NCBI GenBank assembly: GCA_943787785.1
Contig: CALSNT010000005.1
Span: 1-64,000 of the forward strand
DNA from: an uncultured Paracoccaceae bacterium
GTDB lineage: Bacteria > Pseudomonadota > Alphaproteobacteria > Rhodobacterales > Rhodobacteraceae
Direction of reading: 5' to 3'
Length of the DNA stretch: 64,000 bases
Shown here: one piece after another, positions 38,478 to 48,245 of the stretch
Layout: every line of letters starts with the position of its first letter
Numbering within the stretch: position 1 is the first letter of the stretch
Position numbers and translations under genes: made by a program
Notes under the pieces: generated by a model
What the model saw: only the letters and a program-made list of their open reading frames with translations
What the model was told of the DNA's origin: nothing
The model's database searches: none

Positions 38478-39650
38478 GACGTGGAGGGTAAGCGCTATAT
38501 CGACTTTGCTGCCGGGATTGCGGTGGTTAACACCGGACATTGCCACCCCAAAGTGATGCAGGCGGTGACCGAGCAGGCGGCGAGTTTCACCCACACCTGC
38601 CATCAGGTGTTGCCGTATGAGAACTACATTCGTCTGGCCGAGCGGCTGAATGATAAAGTCCCCGGCGACTTTGAAAAGAAAACCGTGTTCGTGACCACGG
38701 GTGCCGAGGCAGTCGAGAATGCGATCAAAGTGGCGCGGGCTGCGACGGGCCGCCCGGCGGTCATCGCTTTTGGCGGCGCGTTTCATGGTCGGACCTTCAT
38801 GGGCATGTCGCTAACCGGCAAGGTCGCACCTTATAAGAAGGGGTTCGGCGCGATGATGCCGGACATTTTCCATGTGCCGTTCCCGATTGATCTTCATGGC
38901 GTTCCGGTCGCAGACGCGCTGGACGCCATCACCAAGCTGTTCAAGACTGATCTGGACCCGGATCGCGTGGCGGCCATCATCATCGAGCCGGTGCAGGGCG
39001 AGGGCGGTTTTTACCCTGCTCCTGCCGAGTTGATGCGTGGCCTGCGCAAGCTCTGTGATGACCACGGCATCGTGCTGATCGCGGACGAGGTTCAGACCGG
39101 GTTCGCCCGTACTGGCACAATGTTCGCGATGGAGGCCTATGACGTCGCCGCCGATATAACCACCATGACCAAGGGTCTGGCAGGCGGCATGCCTCTGGCG
39201 GCGCTGACCGGTCGGGCCGAGTTGATGGATGCGGTGCAACCGGGCGGGCTTGGTGGCACCTATGGTGGCAACCCGCTGGGGATTGCTGCGTCTCATGCGG
39301 TGCTGGATGTGATCGAAGAAGAAGACCTGTGCGCACGTGCCAACGAGCTTGGGTCGCGGCTGAAACAGCGGTTGGAATCCATCCGGTCGCGGGTGCCTGA
39401 GATTGTCGATGTGCGTGGGCCCGGTTTTATGGTCGCGGCAGAGTTCAACACCGCCGACGGAAGTGCGCCGAACCCCGACATGGCCAACGCCATTCGCCTG
39501 GAAGCGCTTGAGCGCGGCCTCGTGCTGCTGACCTGCGGCGTCTATGGCAACGTAATCCGGTTCCTCGCACCGCTGACGGTGCCGGATGAAATCCTCGCCG
39601 AGGGGATGGACATTCTGGAGGCGTCGATCGACGCCGTAAAAGCGCGCTGA
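38478..39650 (+). pseudogene. gabT: 4-aminobutyrate aminotransferase, 3' part (split by IS256)
   Basis: The remaining 390 codons of a class III PLP aminotransferase: FVTTGAEAVENAIKVARAAT, FGGAFHGRTFMGMSLTGK, DDHGIVLIADEVQTGFARTG (Asp for the PLP ring) and TTMTKGLAGGMPLAALTGRA with the PLP lysine. It would move the amino group of GABA to 2-oxoglutarate. An internal start could give a protein lacking the first 40 residues, probably inactive. No gabD is nearby. Confidence 0.9.
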
Positions 39651-39663
39651 TCCAACAGAAGGA

Positions 39664-39695
39664 AAAGCCGTCGCGGTGAAACGACGGCTTTATTT
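39664..39695 (+). terminator. Intrinsic terminator after gabT
   Basis: AAAGCCGTCG, an 8-base loop, CGACGGCTTT, then ATTT. The 10-bp stem starts 13 bases after the gabT stop. Confidence 0.8.
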
Positions 39696-39729
39696 CGCTT
39701 CGACGTGCCACCCCGAATGGGGTCGGGCG

Positions 39730-40704
39730 CTAGATCATCGACAGAAATGGTAACTGGACGTTCGCGGCGGCCAGTGCCGTACCCATTCCGGTCAGTGCCA
39801 TGACGTGGGCCGTTGTGCGCAGGTTCTCTCCGCCAAGGATGTTGAAGATCAACATCCCGAAGCCGACCGGGAAGGCCACCACCAGAAGGATGGTGTTCAA
39901 AACATAAACCGTCAGGCGCGCCATGATGTCGTCGGCTTCACGACGCTCGGTTGGATTCGTCGTTTCGTGCTGAGCCGACCTTTGCGTCAATGCGATGGTG
40001 TCGCTTGGGAACAGTGCACGGCGCTCTTCGCGCAGCGCCAGTTCGACAGGCATCAAATCGGGAAACCGACTTGCTTCGGCTGCTGTGAGACGTGTGCGGG
40101 GTTGACCGTATCCCAAATCAGCGAGGTCTGATTGATCTCCGACTTCGCTGGTTTGTTCGGATTGCACAGCCTCGAATGATCTGTCCAAACGTTTATGGGT
40201 TTGCGCCACCGCCAGGGTTGAGCAATCGAACTGCGATCCTTCGCCTTCGACGGTACCGAAATTGCGGTTCATCCGTTCTTTCGGCGACAGACCTCCAGGT
40301 GCCTGGCACTGCTTCTTCAGATGTTGCCGGCGCGATGTCGCGTCTGCGCTTGCCAGATCGGCGTCCGACCAGCTGACTGAGCGCGGTGCAAGCCGTGTCT
40401 GAAGCGTACGCACAACATTGTAACACGCCGCCCGTTGCGCCCGATCCCTTTTCGCACAAGGCGCATCGTCATCTGCACAGGGTGAGCGGCCAACGGATAC
40501 CGTCAATGCAGCGTCGCCGGGGGAGACTTCGACCCGCATATTCGGACCAACGAATTCCAGATTTCCGTCAACCGATTTGGCTGCGGCCAGGTCGATATCA
40601 ACATCGTGGAACATACCGCTCAGCTCTGCACTCAGCGCAGCAACGTCGAAGACGGGAGCGTCTTCGAAATTCAACGTCGCAACGATGTTTGTTTGCGTGT
40701 TCAT
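39730..40704 (-). CDS. Hypothetical protein with a C-terminal membrane segment, under a CtrA-type site
   Basis: A 324-residue protein starting MNTQTNIVATLNFEDAPVFD with AGAGGG upstream (a longer 370-residue reading begins without a site). The N-terminal 130 residues form a soluble domain (LSGMFHDVDIDLAAAKSVDG, MRVEVSPGDAALTVSVG). The middle is polar and low in complexity. Two hydrophobic stretches near the C-terminus (YVLNTILLVVAFPVGFGMLI and THVMALTGMGTALAA-like) suggest membrane anchoring. No family is recognised. A full TTAA-N7-TTAA motif lies 172 bases upstream. Confidence 0.6.
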   Translation of the reverse strand: MNTQTNIVATLNFEDAPVFDVAALSAELSGMFHDVDIDLAAAKSVDGNLEFVGPNMRVEVSPGDAALTVSVGRSPCADDDAPCAKRDRAQRAACYNVVRTLQTRLAPRSVSWSDADLASADATSRRQHLKKQCQAPGGLSPKERMNRNFGTVEGEGSQFDCSTLAVAQTHKRLDRSFEAVQSEQTSEVGDQSDLADLGYGQPRTRLTAAEASRFPDLMPVELALREERRALFPSDTIALTQRSAQHETTNPTERREADDIMARLTVYVLNTILLVVAFPVGFGMLIFNILGGENLRTTAHVMALTGMGTALAAANVQLPFLSMI

Positions 40705-40875
40705 TTGTATTCCCTCTGACGCCCAAAAGCGCGCCGCCGTATATTTTTTACGTCGGTTTTTCCGACTTTCGAGCAAACAATCGCCTTTGAATGTGGAGGA
40801 AGTGAGGCACAGGGAAGGAAATCCGGCGCTGAATCGAGGCAATAGTCGCCCAAAGGATGCGATCCGGTCGAGACT

Positions 40876-40890
40876 TTAACTAACTGTTAA
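40876..40890. promoter_or_regulatory. CtrA-type binding site TTAA-N7-TTAA
   Basis: TTAACTAACTGTTAA matches the full CtrA consensus of alphaproteobacteria. It lies upstream of the reverse-strand hypothetical gene starting at 40704 and 69 bases beyond the glnA terminator, so the hypothetical gene is the likely target. Confidence 0.6.
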
Positions 40891-40958
40891 TAAAGGTAAA
40901 GAGTTTGCAAGTCGTGGTCTGATCCGACCGGCTTGTTAACGCTAACGTCAAACGAAGT

Positions 40959-40980
40959 GGGGCGCTCAGATGAGCGCCCC
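40959..40980 (-). terminator. Hairpin terminator after glnA
   Basis: GGGGCGCTCA-GA-TGAGCGCCCC is a perfect 10-bp inverted repeat 26 bases after the glnA stop. On the reverse strand it is followed by a T-containing but not pure T stretch. Confidence 0.65.
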
Positions 40981-41005
40981 AGGTGTTCGGCAAGACAGAC
41001 TGAAA

Positions 41006-42412
41006 TCAGCAACTGTAGTACATCTTGAATTCCATCGGGTGTGGCGTGTGTTCGTAGGCGTAGATCTCTTCCCACTTGAGATCCATGTAGCCTTCGACCT
41101 GACTGCGGGTGAAGACGTCTCCGGCCAGCAGGAAGTCCATGTCGGCCTCCAGCTCGTCCATGGCTTCGCGCAGCGAGGCACAAACAGTTGGGATGCCTGC
41201 CAACTCTTCCGGCGGCAGGTCATAGAGATCCTTGTCCATCGCCTCACCGGGGTGGATCTTGTTCTTGATGCCGTCCAGACCGGCCATCAGCAGGGCTGAG
41301 AAGCACAGGTAGGGGTTGGCGGCGGGGTCGGGGAAGCGGGCCTCGACACGCTTGGCCTTGGGCGACTCGGCCCACGGAATACGGACACAGCCGGACCGGT
41401 TGCGGGCGGAATAGGCGCGCAAGACGGGTGCTTCAAAACCGGGGATCAGACGCTTGTAGCTGTTGGTGGCCGGGTTGGTGAAGGCATTCAGCGCTTTGGC
41501 GTGCTTGAGAATGCCGCCGATGTAGAACAGCGCGTCGTCGCTGAGGTCGGCGTATTTGTCACCTGCGAACAGCGGCTTGCCATTTTTCCAGATCGACATG
41601 TTCACGTGCATGCCCGTGCCGTTGTCGCCGGCGATTGGCTTGGGCATGAACGTCGCCGATTTGCCATAGGCGTGGGCGACATTGTGGATGACGTATTTGT
41701 ACTTTTGCAGATGGTCGGCCTGCTCAGTCAACGATCCGAAGACCAGCCCCAGTTCGTGCTGGCAGGAGGCGACTTCGTGGTGGTGCTTGTCGACCTTCAT
41801 ACCCATACGTTTCATGGTCGAGAGCATTTCAGAGCGGATGTCCTGCCCCTCGTCAATCGGGTTCACCGGGAAATAGCCGCCTTTGACGCCTGGGCGGTGG
41901 CCCATGTTGCCCATTTCATAGTCGGTGTCGGTATTCCAGGACGCGTCGGTGGCATCGATCTGATAGCTGACCTTGTTGATATCGACCGAATAACGCACAT
42001 CGTCGAACAGGAAGAATTCAGCTTCCGGGCCCCAGTACGACGTGTCGCCGATGCCCGAGGACTTCAGGTAAGCCTCGGCCTTCTCGGCCGTGCCGCGGGG
42101 GTCGCGGTCGTATGCTTCGCCGGTATCGGGTTCAACGACCGAGCAATGTACGGCCAGTGTCTTCTCGGCATAAAACGGGTCCAGATAGGCGCTTTTGGTG
42201 TCCGGCATTAGCTTCATGTCGGACTGATCGATCGACTTCCAGCCGGCGATCGAACTGCCGTCGAACATGAAACCGTCTTCCAGGAAGTCTTCGTCAACCT
42301 GATCGGACATGACTGTGACGTGCTGCAGCTTGCCGCGTGGGTCGGTGAAACGGATGTCGACGTATTCGACGTCATCATCGCGGATCGTTTTCAGGAAGTC
42401 TTTGTTGCTCAT
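41006..42412 (-). CDS. glnA: Glutamine synthetase type I
   Basis: A 468-residue GSI. Seen are [18 protein letters not shown], the ATP/metal motif [29 protein letters not shown], and the adenylylation loop [20 protein letters not shown] with the target Tyr (DLYDLPPEE). It assimilates ammonium and is controlled by adenylylation through GlnE and PII. It follows glnB by 30 bases, the usual alphaproteobacterial glnBA operon. Confidence 0.97.
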   Translation of the reverse strand: MSNKDFLKTIRDDDVEYVDIRFTDPRGKLQHVTVMSDQVDEDFLEDGFMFDGSSIAGWKSIDQSDMKLMPDTKSAYLDPFYAEKTLAVHCSVVEPDTGEAYDRDPRGTAEKAEAYLKSSGIGDTSYWGPEAEFFLFDDVRYSVDINKVSYQIDATDASWNTDTDYEMGNMGHRPGVKGGYFPVNPIDEGQDIRSEMLSTMKRMGMKVDKHHHEVASCQHELGLVFGSLTEQADHLQKYKYVIHNVAHAYGKSATFMPKPIAGDNGTGMHVNMSIWKNGKPLFAGDKYADLSDDALFYIGGILKHAKALNAFTNPATNSYKRLIPGFEAPVLRAYSARNRSGCVRIPWAESPKAKRVEARFPDPAANPYLCFSALLMAGLDGIKNKIHPGEAMDKDLYDLPPEELAGIPTVCASLREAMDELEADMDFLLAGDVFTRSQVEGYMDLKWEEIYAYEHTPHPMEFKMYYSC

Positions 42413-42442
42413 TGGTCGGAACCCCGTTGTCTCAGTGGTGTA

Positions 42443-42817
<375 letters not shown>

Positions 42818-42947
42818 TCACGTGCGCGTGGAGGCGGCAATTCGGGGTGCACTTGGCGCAACCAACCAGGGACCGAATGATTACTGAATGCACAAAAATT
42901 AGGCAAATTGCTTGTCTTTTGATCGATTTGAAAACATGAGGTCGCGG

Positions 42948-43655
42948 ATGACTGAAACAATAACCTCAGCCCAGATGCGCGCGCTTGAACAAGCGGCCAT
43001 CGAAAGTGGGCAAGTCACAGGCCTCGAGTTGATGGAGCGCGCAGGGCAGGGCGTCGTCGAGGCAGTGTTTGAGGAATGGCCAGAGTTGGCAATGGGTGAG
43101 GGCCGGGCCGTGGTGCTGTGCGGCCCAGGCAACAACGGCGGCGACGGGTTCGTGGTAGCGCGGTTGTTGCGGGAAAAGGGGTGGGAGGTTGAGGTGTTCC
43201 TGTACGGCGATGCCGATAAGCTGCCACCGGATGCGCGGGTGAATTATGAGCGGTGGTGTGAGGGCGGCGATGTTTCAGCTCTTTCGTGTCGCGAATTCTG
43301 GCTCGATCCCGACTCGTATTCGTCCAGTACTGTCTTGGTTGATGCGGTCTTCGGAACAGGGTTGCGGCGCGCCTTTGATTGCAACGCAGTTGTTTGGGCA
43401 CTCTTGACTTGCGCGCTGAACAGTCGACGAGAACCAAACGAACATTGGCCTGCCGCGCGCGTTGTTGCAATTGATGTTCCATCTGGCATGGACGCAGACA
43501 CAGGAATGTTCCCAAAGCCAGATCCAATTCCTTTTGATTTTGAAACTGCAAAGGCCAACCTCACGGTCACCTTCCACAGCCTAAAACGCGGTCATGTGCT
43601 TGCCGATGGCCCTGCGGCATGCGGTAAGATTGTCGTTAAAGACATTGGCCTCTGA
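42948..43655 (+). CDS. nnrE: NAD(P)H-hydrate epimerase (stand-alone)
   Basis: A 235-residue YjeF N-terminal domain protein that equilibrates the R and S forms of hydrated NAD(P)H. Seen are VVLCGPGNNGGDGFVVARLL, VLVDAVFGTGLRRAF, VVAIDVPSGMDADTG and ANLTVTFHSLKRGH. The start at 42948 (MTETITSAQMRALEQAAI) matches the family; earlier ATGs lack support. The partner dehydratase is encoded 46 bases downstream as a separate gene. Confidence 0.85.
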   Translation: MTETITSAQMRALEQAAIESGQVTGLELMERAGQGVVEAVFEEWPELAMGEGRAVVLCGPGNNGGDGFVVARLLREKGWEVEVFLYGDADKLPPDARVNYERWCEGGDVSALSCREFWLDPDSYSSSTVLVDAVFGTGLRRAFDCNAVVWALLTCALNSRREPNEHWPAARVVAIDVPSGMDADTGMFPKPDPIPFDFETAKANLTVTFHSLKRGHVLADGPAACGKIVVKDIGL

Positions 43656-43701
43656 CCCTATCATTGGTTCTCAAATATCCCCGCCGGAGGCATAGAATCT
43701 C

Positions 43702-44568
43702 TTGTCCAACCCTCATCCAATAGCCCTGACCGACGCCATGAAATCCGCGCTTTCCAAGCGCCCTGATCAACATAAATACGACCACGGGCACGCGCTGATC
43801 CTGACCGGCGGCGTTGGGCATGGCGGTGCTGCTCGGTTGGCGGCGCGGGGGGCGCTGCGGGTCGGGGCGGGGTTGGTGACGGTTGCGTGCCCACCGGCGG
43901 CGCTGATCGAAAATGCGGCGCAATTGAATGCCATCATGGTTCGCAGCCTTAAAGATGCGGATGCCCTGAATGCGCTTCTGGAAGACGAACGTCTGAATGC
44001 GCTTTGCCTAGGGCCCGGATTGGGGAAGGAACGGGCGCGCGATCTTGTTCCGCCGGCGCTTGCCGCCAGGCGGGCAACCTTGCTTGATGCCGACGCGCTG
44101 AGTGCGTTTTCGGATGAGCCAAATGTGTTACTCGACAAATTGCACGACGGCTGTGTTCTGACACCTCACATTGGCGAATTCGCGCGGCTGTTCCCGGATA
44201 TTTCACGCCGGATTGCGGCAAAAGGCACGGGCTATTCCAAGTCCGATGCAGCGCGAGATGCAGCAGCGCGTGCGGGATGTGTAGTTGTATTGAAGGGGGC
44301 GGAAACGGTGATCGCCGCGCCGGATGCGGGCGCGGCGATCCATTTGGCGCTAGGGGAAAGCGCCGTGCCGTGGCTCGCCACCGCAGGGACAGGTGACGTG
44401 CTGGCGGGGTTCATTGCGGGGCTTCTTGCCCGCGGTTTCATGCCAATGGCCGCCGCCGAGACAGCCACGTGGCTGCATGCGGAAGCCGCCAGATTATTTG
44501 GCCCAGGGCTTATTGCAGAGGATCTACCCGAAACCCTGCCGGAGGTTTTCCGAAGCCTGGACCTCTAG
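43702..44568 (+). CDS. nnrD: ADP-dependent NAD(P)H-hydrate dehydratase (stand-alone)
   Basis: A 288-residue YjeF C-terminal, ribokinase-like domain. Seen are HGHALILTGGVGHGGAARLA, GPGLGKERARDLV, LTPHIGEFARLFP, VVLKGAETVI and the catalytic-region TAGTGDVLAGFIAGLLA. It starts at TTG 43702, 11 bases after GGAGG. In many relatives NnrE and NnrD are one chain; here a stop and 46 bases separate them. It converges with the Hint gene, overlapping by four bases. Confidence 0.87.
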   Translation: MSNPHPIALTDAMKSALSKRPDQHKYDHGHALILTGGVGHGGAARLAARGALRVGAGLVTVACPPAALIENAAQLNAIMVRSLKDADALNALLEDERLNALCLGPGLGKERARDLVPPALAARRATLLDADALSAFSDEPNVLLDKLHDGCVLTPHIGEFARLFPDISRRIAAKGTGYSKSDAARDAAARAGCVVVLKGAETVIAAPDAGAAIHLALGESAVPWLATAGTGDVLAGFIAGLLARGFMPMAAAETATWLHAEAARLFGPGLIAEDLPETLPEVFRSLDL

Positions 44569-45233
44569 GCACACTTGGTCATCTCGGCCGGTACATCACG
44601 CGATTTAGGAATGATGCGGCGCGCGCAGACCGGTGCTGGCTCGTCCGGGACGACGCCAGCACGCTGCAAGGGCTCCTGACGCAAGGCGACCGGCGTCAAA
44701 TTGAGACCCGGCCGGTTGGTTCCTTCGACGCTTGGTGTGCAGGCAACTTCGACTCCGTCGGCATAGATGATGTGCTCGGCATCAAATTCCAGCAGGAAGA
44801 TACGCAGTTTCATCGGCTGAGCGGCTTGCTGCATCGTTTCGCCGTCACACAGATCGACAACTTTTACGATTACTTCATCACGTCCGAACCGATCCATCGC
44901 CTCCGCGCCGCGTAACATGACACGCTGACCCGGTGCCATGATGATTTCCTCATCAGGGTTTCCGTGACCCAAAGCACCAACGGCCACCATGACAGGGCGA
45001 ACTGACTGCAGCATACGCGACCGGATATTTCTCAATTCCACCGGACCGGCATCACGGGTAATAATCCGATCGCCGTCTTGCAGATGCTCGACGGGAATTG
45101 GGCCATCAAGTGTCAGTACCATCGCCCCTTCGCGCAGTCCTTCAGGTAGAAAGGCTCTGGCGGGTTTTACCCGGGCCGGCTTAACCATTGTCGTGCCCTG
45201 ATCGTCGTTCTTGATGGCAGCCAGGTTGGTCAT
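44565..45233 (-). CDS. Hint domain-containing protein
   Basis: A 222-residue protein whose middle is a Hedgehog/intein-like Hint domain: GLREGAMVLTLDGPIPVEHL, QDGDRIITRDAGPVELRNIR and MAPGQRVMLRGAEAMDRFG. The usual N-terminal Cys or Ser nucleophile at the domain start is not evident, so self-splicing is unlikely. Proteins of this sort are common and unstudied in Rhodobacteraceae. The start at 45233 (MTNLAAIKNDD) is chosen over a longer frame. Confidence 0.75.
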   Translation of the reverse strand: MTNLAAIKNDDQGTTMVKPARVKPARAFLPEGLREGAMVLTLDGPIPVEHLQDGDRIITRDAGPVELRNIRSRMLQSVRPVMVAVGALGHGNPDEEIIMAPGQRVMLRGAEAMDRFGRDEVIVKVVDLCDGETMQQAAQPMKLRIFLLEFDAEHIIYADGVEVACTPSVEGTNRPGLNLTPVALRQEPLQRAGVVPDEPAPVCARRIIPKSRDVPAEMTKCA

Positions 45234-45406
45234 TGTCGTTACCCCGCGTTGAATGTTAGCGCACGCAAGACAACTTAAAGTTGCAAATGTGGCAAAAAAA
45301 CGACCATAAGGCGAGATTGCCTTATTTTTTGTACTCGCATCCGGTTTCACCCTTTGCTAGAAAGCCGCGACTTTGGGGCGGCCATGCGGCTGCCCTTCGG
45401 ATTTCA

Positions 45407-45491
45407 GCGGGTGTGGCGGAACTGGTAGACGCACCAGATTTAGGTTCTGGCGCCGCAAGGCGTGGGGGTTCGAGTCCCTTCACCCGCACCA
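45407..45491 (+). tRNA. tRNA-Leu (TAG)
   Basis: GCGGGTG pairs with CACCCGC; the anticodon loop TTTAGGT has TAG; a variable arm GGCGCCGCAAGGCGT and the T-arm GGGGGTTCGAGTCCC are present, with A and CCA encoded at the 3' end (45489–45491). It lies 26 bases before tig. Confidence 0.97.
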
Positions 45492-45517
45492 AACTGACTG
45501 GATAAGGACGCGACAAG

Positions 45518-46849
45518 ATGCAGGTCACCGAGACCGTGAACGAAGGCCTCAAGCGCGGATACGCCATCCGCATTCCCGCCGCCGAGCTGGACGCGAAGGT
45601 TCAGGAAAAATTGGCCGAGGCGCAGCCCGACGTCGAAATGAAAGGGTTTCGCAAGGGCAAAGTCCCTATGGCGTTGCTGAAAAAGCAGTTCGGCCCGCGG
45701 ATCATGGGCGAGGCTATGCAGGAAACCGTCGATGGGGCGATGTCGTCGCATTTTGAGGAAACCGGTGATCGCCCTGCGATGCAGCCTGACGTCAAGATGA
45801 CCAACGAAGAGTGGAAAGAAGGCGACGATGTCGAGGTCGAGATGACCTATGAAGCGCTGCCGGACATCCCGGAATTCGATGCCAAGAAGCTCAAGATCGA
45901 ACGCCTGAAAGTCAAAGCGGACGACGCGTCGGTTGATGAGGCATTGGGCAATCTTGCGGAAAGCGCGCAGAATTTCGAAGATCGCAAGAAGGGTTCGAAG
46001 GCCAAAGACGGCGATCAGGTTGTGATCGACTTCAAAGGTTCGATCGATGGCGACGAATTCGAGGGAGGCTCGGCCGAGGATTATCCGCTGGTGCTGGGAT
46101 CAAACTCGTTCATCCCTGGGTTTGAGGAGCAACTGGTCGGCGCAAAGGAAGGCGACGAGACTGAAATTAAGGTCGATTTCCCCGCCGATTATCAGGCCGA
46201 GAACCTTGCCGGTAAGACGGCCGTGTTCGCGTGTTCAGTGAAAGCGGTCAAAGCGCCGGCGAAGGCCGAGATCGACGATGAGTTGGCCAAAAAATTCGGG
46301 GCCGAAGATCTGGCCGCGTTGAAGACGCAAATCAGTGAGCGGTTGGAAGCGGAATACACCGGGGCCAGCCGGTCGATCATGAAGCGGTCGCTGCTGGACC
46401 AGCTCGACAAGCTGGTAAAGTTCGATCTGCCGCCGTCGCTTGTTGAAGCTGAAGCCAAGCAGATTGCGCATCAGCTGTGGCATGAAGAGAATCCTGAGGT
46501 CGAGGGTCACGATCATCCGGAAATCGAGACGACCAAAGAGCATGATGAACTGGCCGAGCGTCGCGTTCGTCTGGGTCTGCTGTTGGCCGAGTTGGGCCGC
46601 AAGAATGAAATTGAGGTTTCGGACGCTGAAATGACGCAAGCGGTGATGAACCAGGCGCGTCAGTATCCGGGTCAGGAACGTCAGTTCTTCGAATTCGTGC
46701 AGAACAATCCGCAGATGCGTCAGCAGCTTCAAGCGCCGATTTTCGAGGACAAAGTCGTCGATTATATTTTCGAGCTTGCCAAGGTGACGGATAAGGACGT
46801 TTCGAAGGACGATCTTCAAAAGGCCGTCGAGGCGCTGGAAGACGAGTAG
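45518..46849 (+). CDS. tig: Trigger factor
   Basis: A 443-residue ribosome-bound chaperone and prolyl isomerase. The ribosome-binding loop [17 protein letters not shown] is near residues 44–60. The FKBP domain (about 160–245) has [20 protein letters not shown] and [20 protein letters not shown]. The remainder is the helical C-terminal arm region. The length and order are normal. It ends at a strong terminator. Confidence 0.96.
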   Translation: MQVTETVNEGLKRGYAIRIPAAELDAKVQEKLAEAQPDVEMKGFRKGKVPMALLKKQFGPRIMGEAMQETVDGAMSSHFEETGDRPAMQPDVKMTNEEWKEGDDVEVEMTYEALPDIPEFDAKKLKIERLKVKADDASVDEALGNLAESAQNFEDRKKGSKAKDGDQVVIDFKGSIDGDEFEGGSAEDYPLVLGSNSFIPGFEEQLVGAKEGDETEIKVDFPADYQAENLAGKTAVFACSVKAVKAPAKAEIDDELAKKFGAEDLAALKTQISERLEAEYTGASRSIMKRSLLDQLDKLVKFDLPPSLVEAEAKQIAHQLWHEENPEVEGHDHPEIETTKEHDELAERRVRLGLLLAELGRKNEIEVSDAEMTQAVMNQARQYPGQERQFFEFVQNNPQMRQQLQAPIFEDKVVDYIFELAKVTDKDVSKDDLQKAVEALEDE

Positions 46850-46872
46850 GATACGCTTCGATCAAGCAATTT

Positions 46873-46899
46873 GGGCCGCCTTTGGGCGGCCCTTTTTTT
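46873..46899 (+). terminator. Intrinsic terminator after tig
   Basis: GGGCCGCC-TTTG-GGCGGCCC followed by seven T residues, 24 bases after the tig stop. A textbook structure. Confidence 0.92.
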
Positions 46900-46955
46900 G
46901 TTTGCAGATTATGGTGCCGAATCTCTCGCCGGAATTTGCGGCAGCAGTGAATGGC

Positions 46956-48137
46956 TTAGCGTGATAGCCTCAGCAATCCACCGTTCGGAGCATCAATAGC
47001 CAGCAAGACCGAGCCGTCGGCCATCACCTCGACATCGCGGATGCGTCCGATGCCTCGTAAAATGCGTTCTTCTCCGACGACTTTTCCATCCGCGAGCCGA
47101 AGACGAACCAGTTCGCCGGGATTGAGCGAGCCAATCAGCAGGTCGCCGTTCCAGTCTGGAAACATGGCGCTGGAATAAAATGCCATGCCGCCCGGCGCGA
47201 TGACTGGGTCCCAATAATAGACCGGCTGTTCCATGCCGTCACGAACGGTCAGGCCATCGCCCATCGGCAGGCCGCTGTAGTCTTCGCCGTAACCGATTAC
47301 CGGCCAGCCATAGTTCTTCCCCGGCTCGGGGCGGTTCAGTTCATCGCCGCCCTTCGGGCCATGCTCAATGGTCCAGAGAGCTCCATCGGGTCCGATGGTC
47401 GCACCCTGCACGTTGCGGTGGCCGTAGCTCCAGATCTCTGATTGCGGAGCGGGCTGGTTGGCGAACGGGTTGTCCGGCGGGACTTTGCCATCCAGAGTAA
47501 CGCGGATCACCTTGCCAATGGTTCGCGACAAATCCTGCGCCTGATCGCCGTCACCGCGGTCTCCGGTTGTGATGAAGGTGTGACCGGCGTCGTCAAATAC
47601 AATCCGACTGCCGAAATGCGCGCCACTTCGGCTGGCGGGGGTTTGGACGAATATGTCCTGGACATCAGTTAACTGGCCCAGGTCTTCGGACAGGCGGCCC
47701 CGGGCGGCTGCAGTTGTGCCCATGTTGTCGGGCGTCGCCTTGGCATATGTCCAGTAGATCAATCGGTCGTCGGCAAACGTCGGACCGATGGCGACGTCGA
47801 GCATGCCACCCTGGCCGCCCGCCCAGATATTGGGCAGGCCCTTGATCGGTTCCGACAGAGCGCCGTCGGCGCTGACGTGGCGCAGGCGACCGGCGCGTTC
47901 GGTGACCAGCAATCCGCCCCCAGGCAGTTCGGCCATGCCCCAAGGGTGTTCCAGTTTGTCTACGAAGATTGCAATTTCCGGCGCAGAGGATTGCATCGCC
48001 GGGGCACGTGTCTGTTCAGGAAAGGCGGGCGCGAATTCGGGGACGTTTGGCGGACCCTGCGGAGCTGGCGTATCCGATTGGGCAAGTGCAACAGAGGTGA
48101 ATGCCGTGAATATCAGCAACAGTGTGGGGCGAAACAT
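46956..48137 (-). CDS. PQQ-dependent aldose sugar dehydrogenase family protein
   Basis: A 393-residue exported protein (signal peptide about 1–19, VALAQ) with a six-bladed beta-propeller of the soluble glucose dehydrogenase/YliI family. Seen are LEHPWGMAELPGGGLLVTER, AGRLRHVS, GGQGGMLDVAIGPTF with Gln/Asp of the active site, GDRGDGDQAQDLS, YGHRNVQGATIGPDGALWTI, EHGPKGGDELN and YYWDPVIAPGGMAFY. It oxidises sugars with PQQ in the periplasm; the real substrate is unknown. No PQQ synthesis genes are in the window. Confidence 0.88.
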   Translation of the reverse strand: MFRPTLLLIFTAFTSVALAQSDTPAPQGPPNVPEFAPAFPEQTRAPAMQSSAPEIAIFVDKLEHPWGMAELPGGGLLVTERAGRLRHVSADGALSEPIKGLPNIWAGGQGGMLDVAIGPTFADDRLIYWTYAKATPDNMGTTAAARGRLSEDLGQLTDVQDIFVQTPASRSGAHFGSRIVFDDAGHTFITTGDRGDGDQAQDLSRTIGKVIRVTLDGKVPPDNPFANQPAPQSEIWSYGHRNVQGATIGPDGALWTIEHGPKGGDELNRPEPGKNYGWPVIGYGEDYSGLPMGDGLTVRDGMEQPVYYWDPVIAPGGMAFYSSAMFPDWNGDLLIGSLNPGELVRLRLADGKVVGEERILRGIGRIRDVEVMADGSVLLAIDAPNGGLLRLSR

Positions 48138-48192
48138 TTGCGAACTCCTCTAGGGCGTGGGCCCCATAAGGATGGCGCATTTGGCGCAAAAG

Positions 48193-48224
48193 AAAAGGGC
48201 CGCACCCTGCGGCGCGGCCCTTTT
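48193..48224 (-). terminator. Terminator after rplI
   Basis: AAAAGGGCCGC and GCGGCCCTTTT form an 11-bp inverted repeat 22 bases after the rplI stop. Read on the reverse strand it ends in TTTT. It separates the ribosomal operon from the sugar dehydrogenase gene. Confidence 0.8.
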
Positions 48225-48245
48225 GCAATAATCGGTCGCTTAGGA

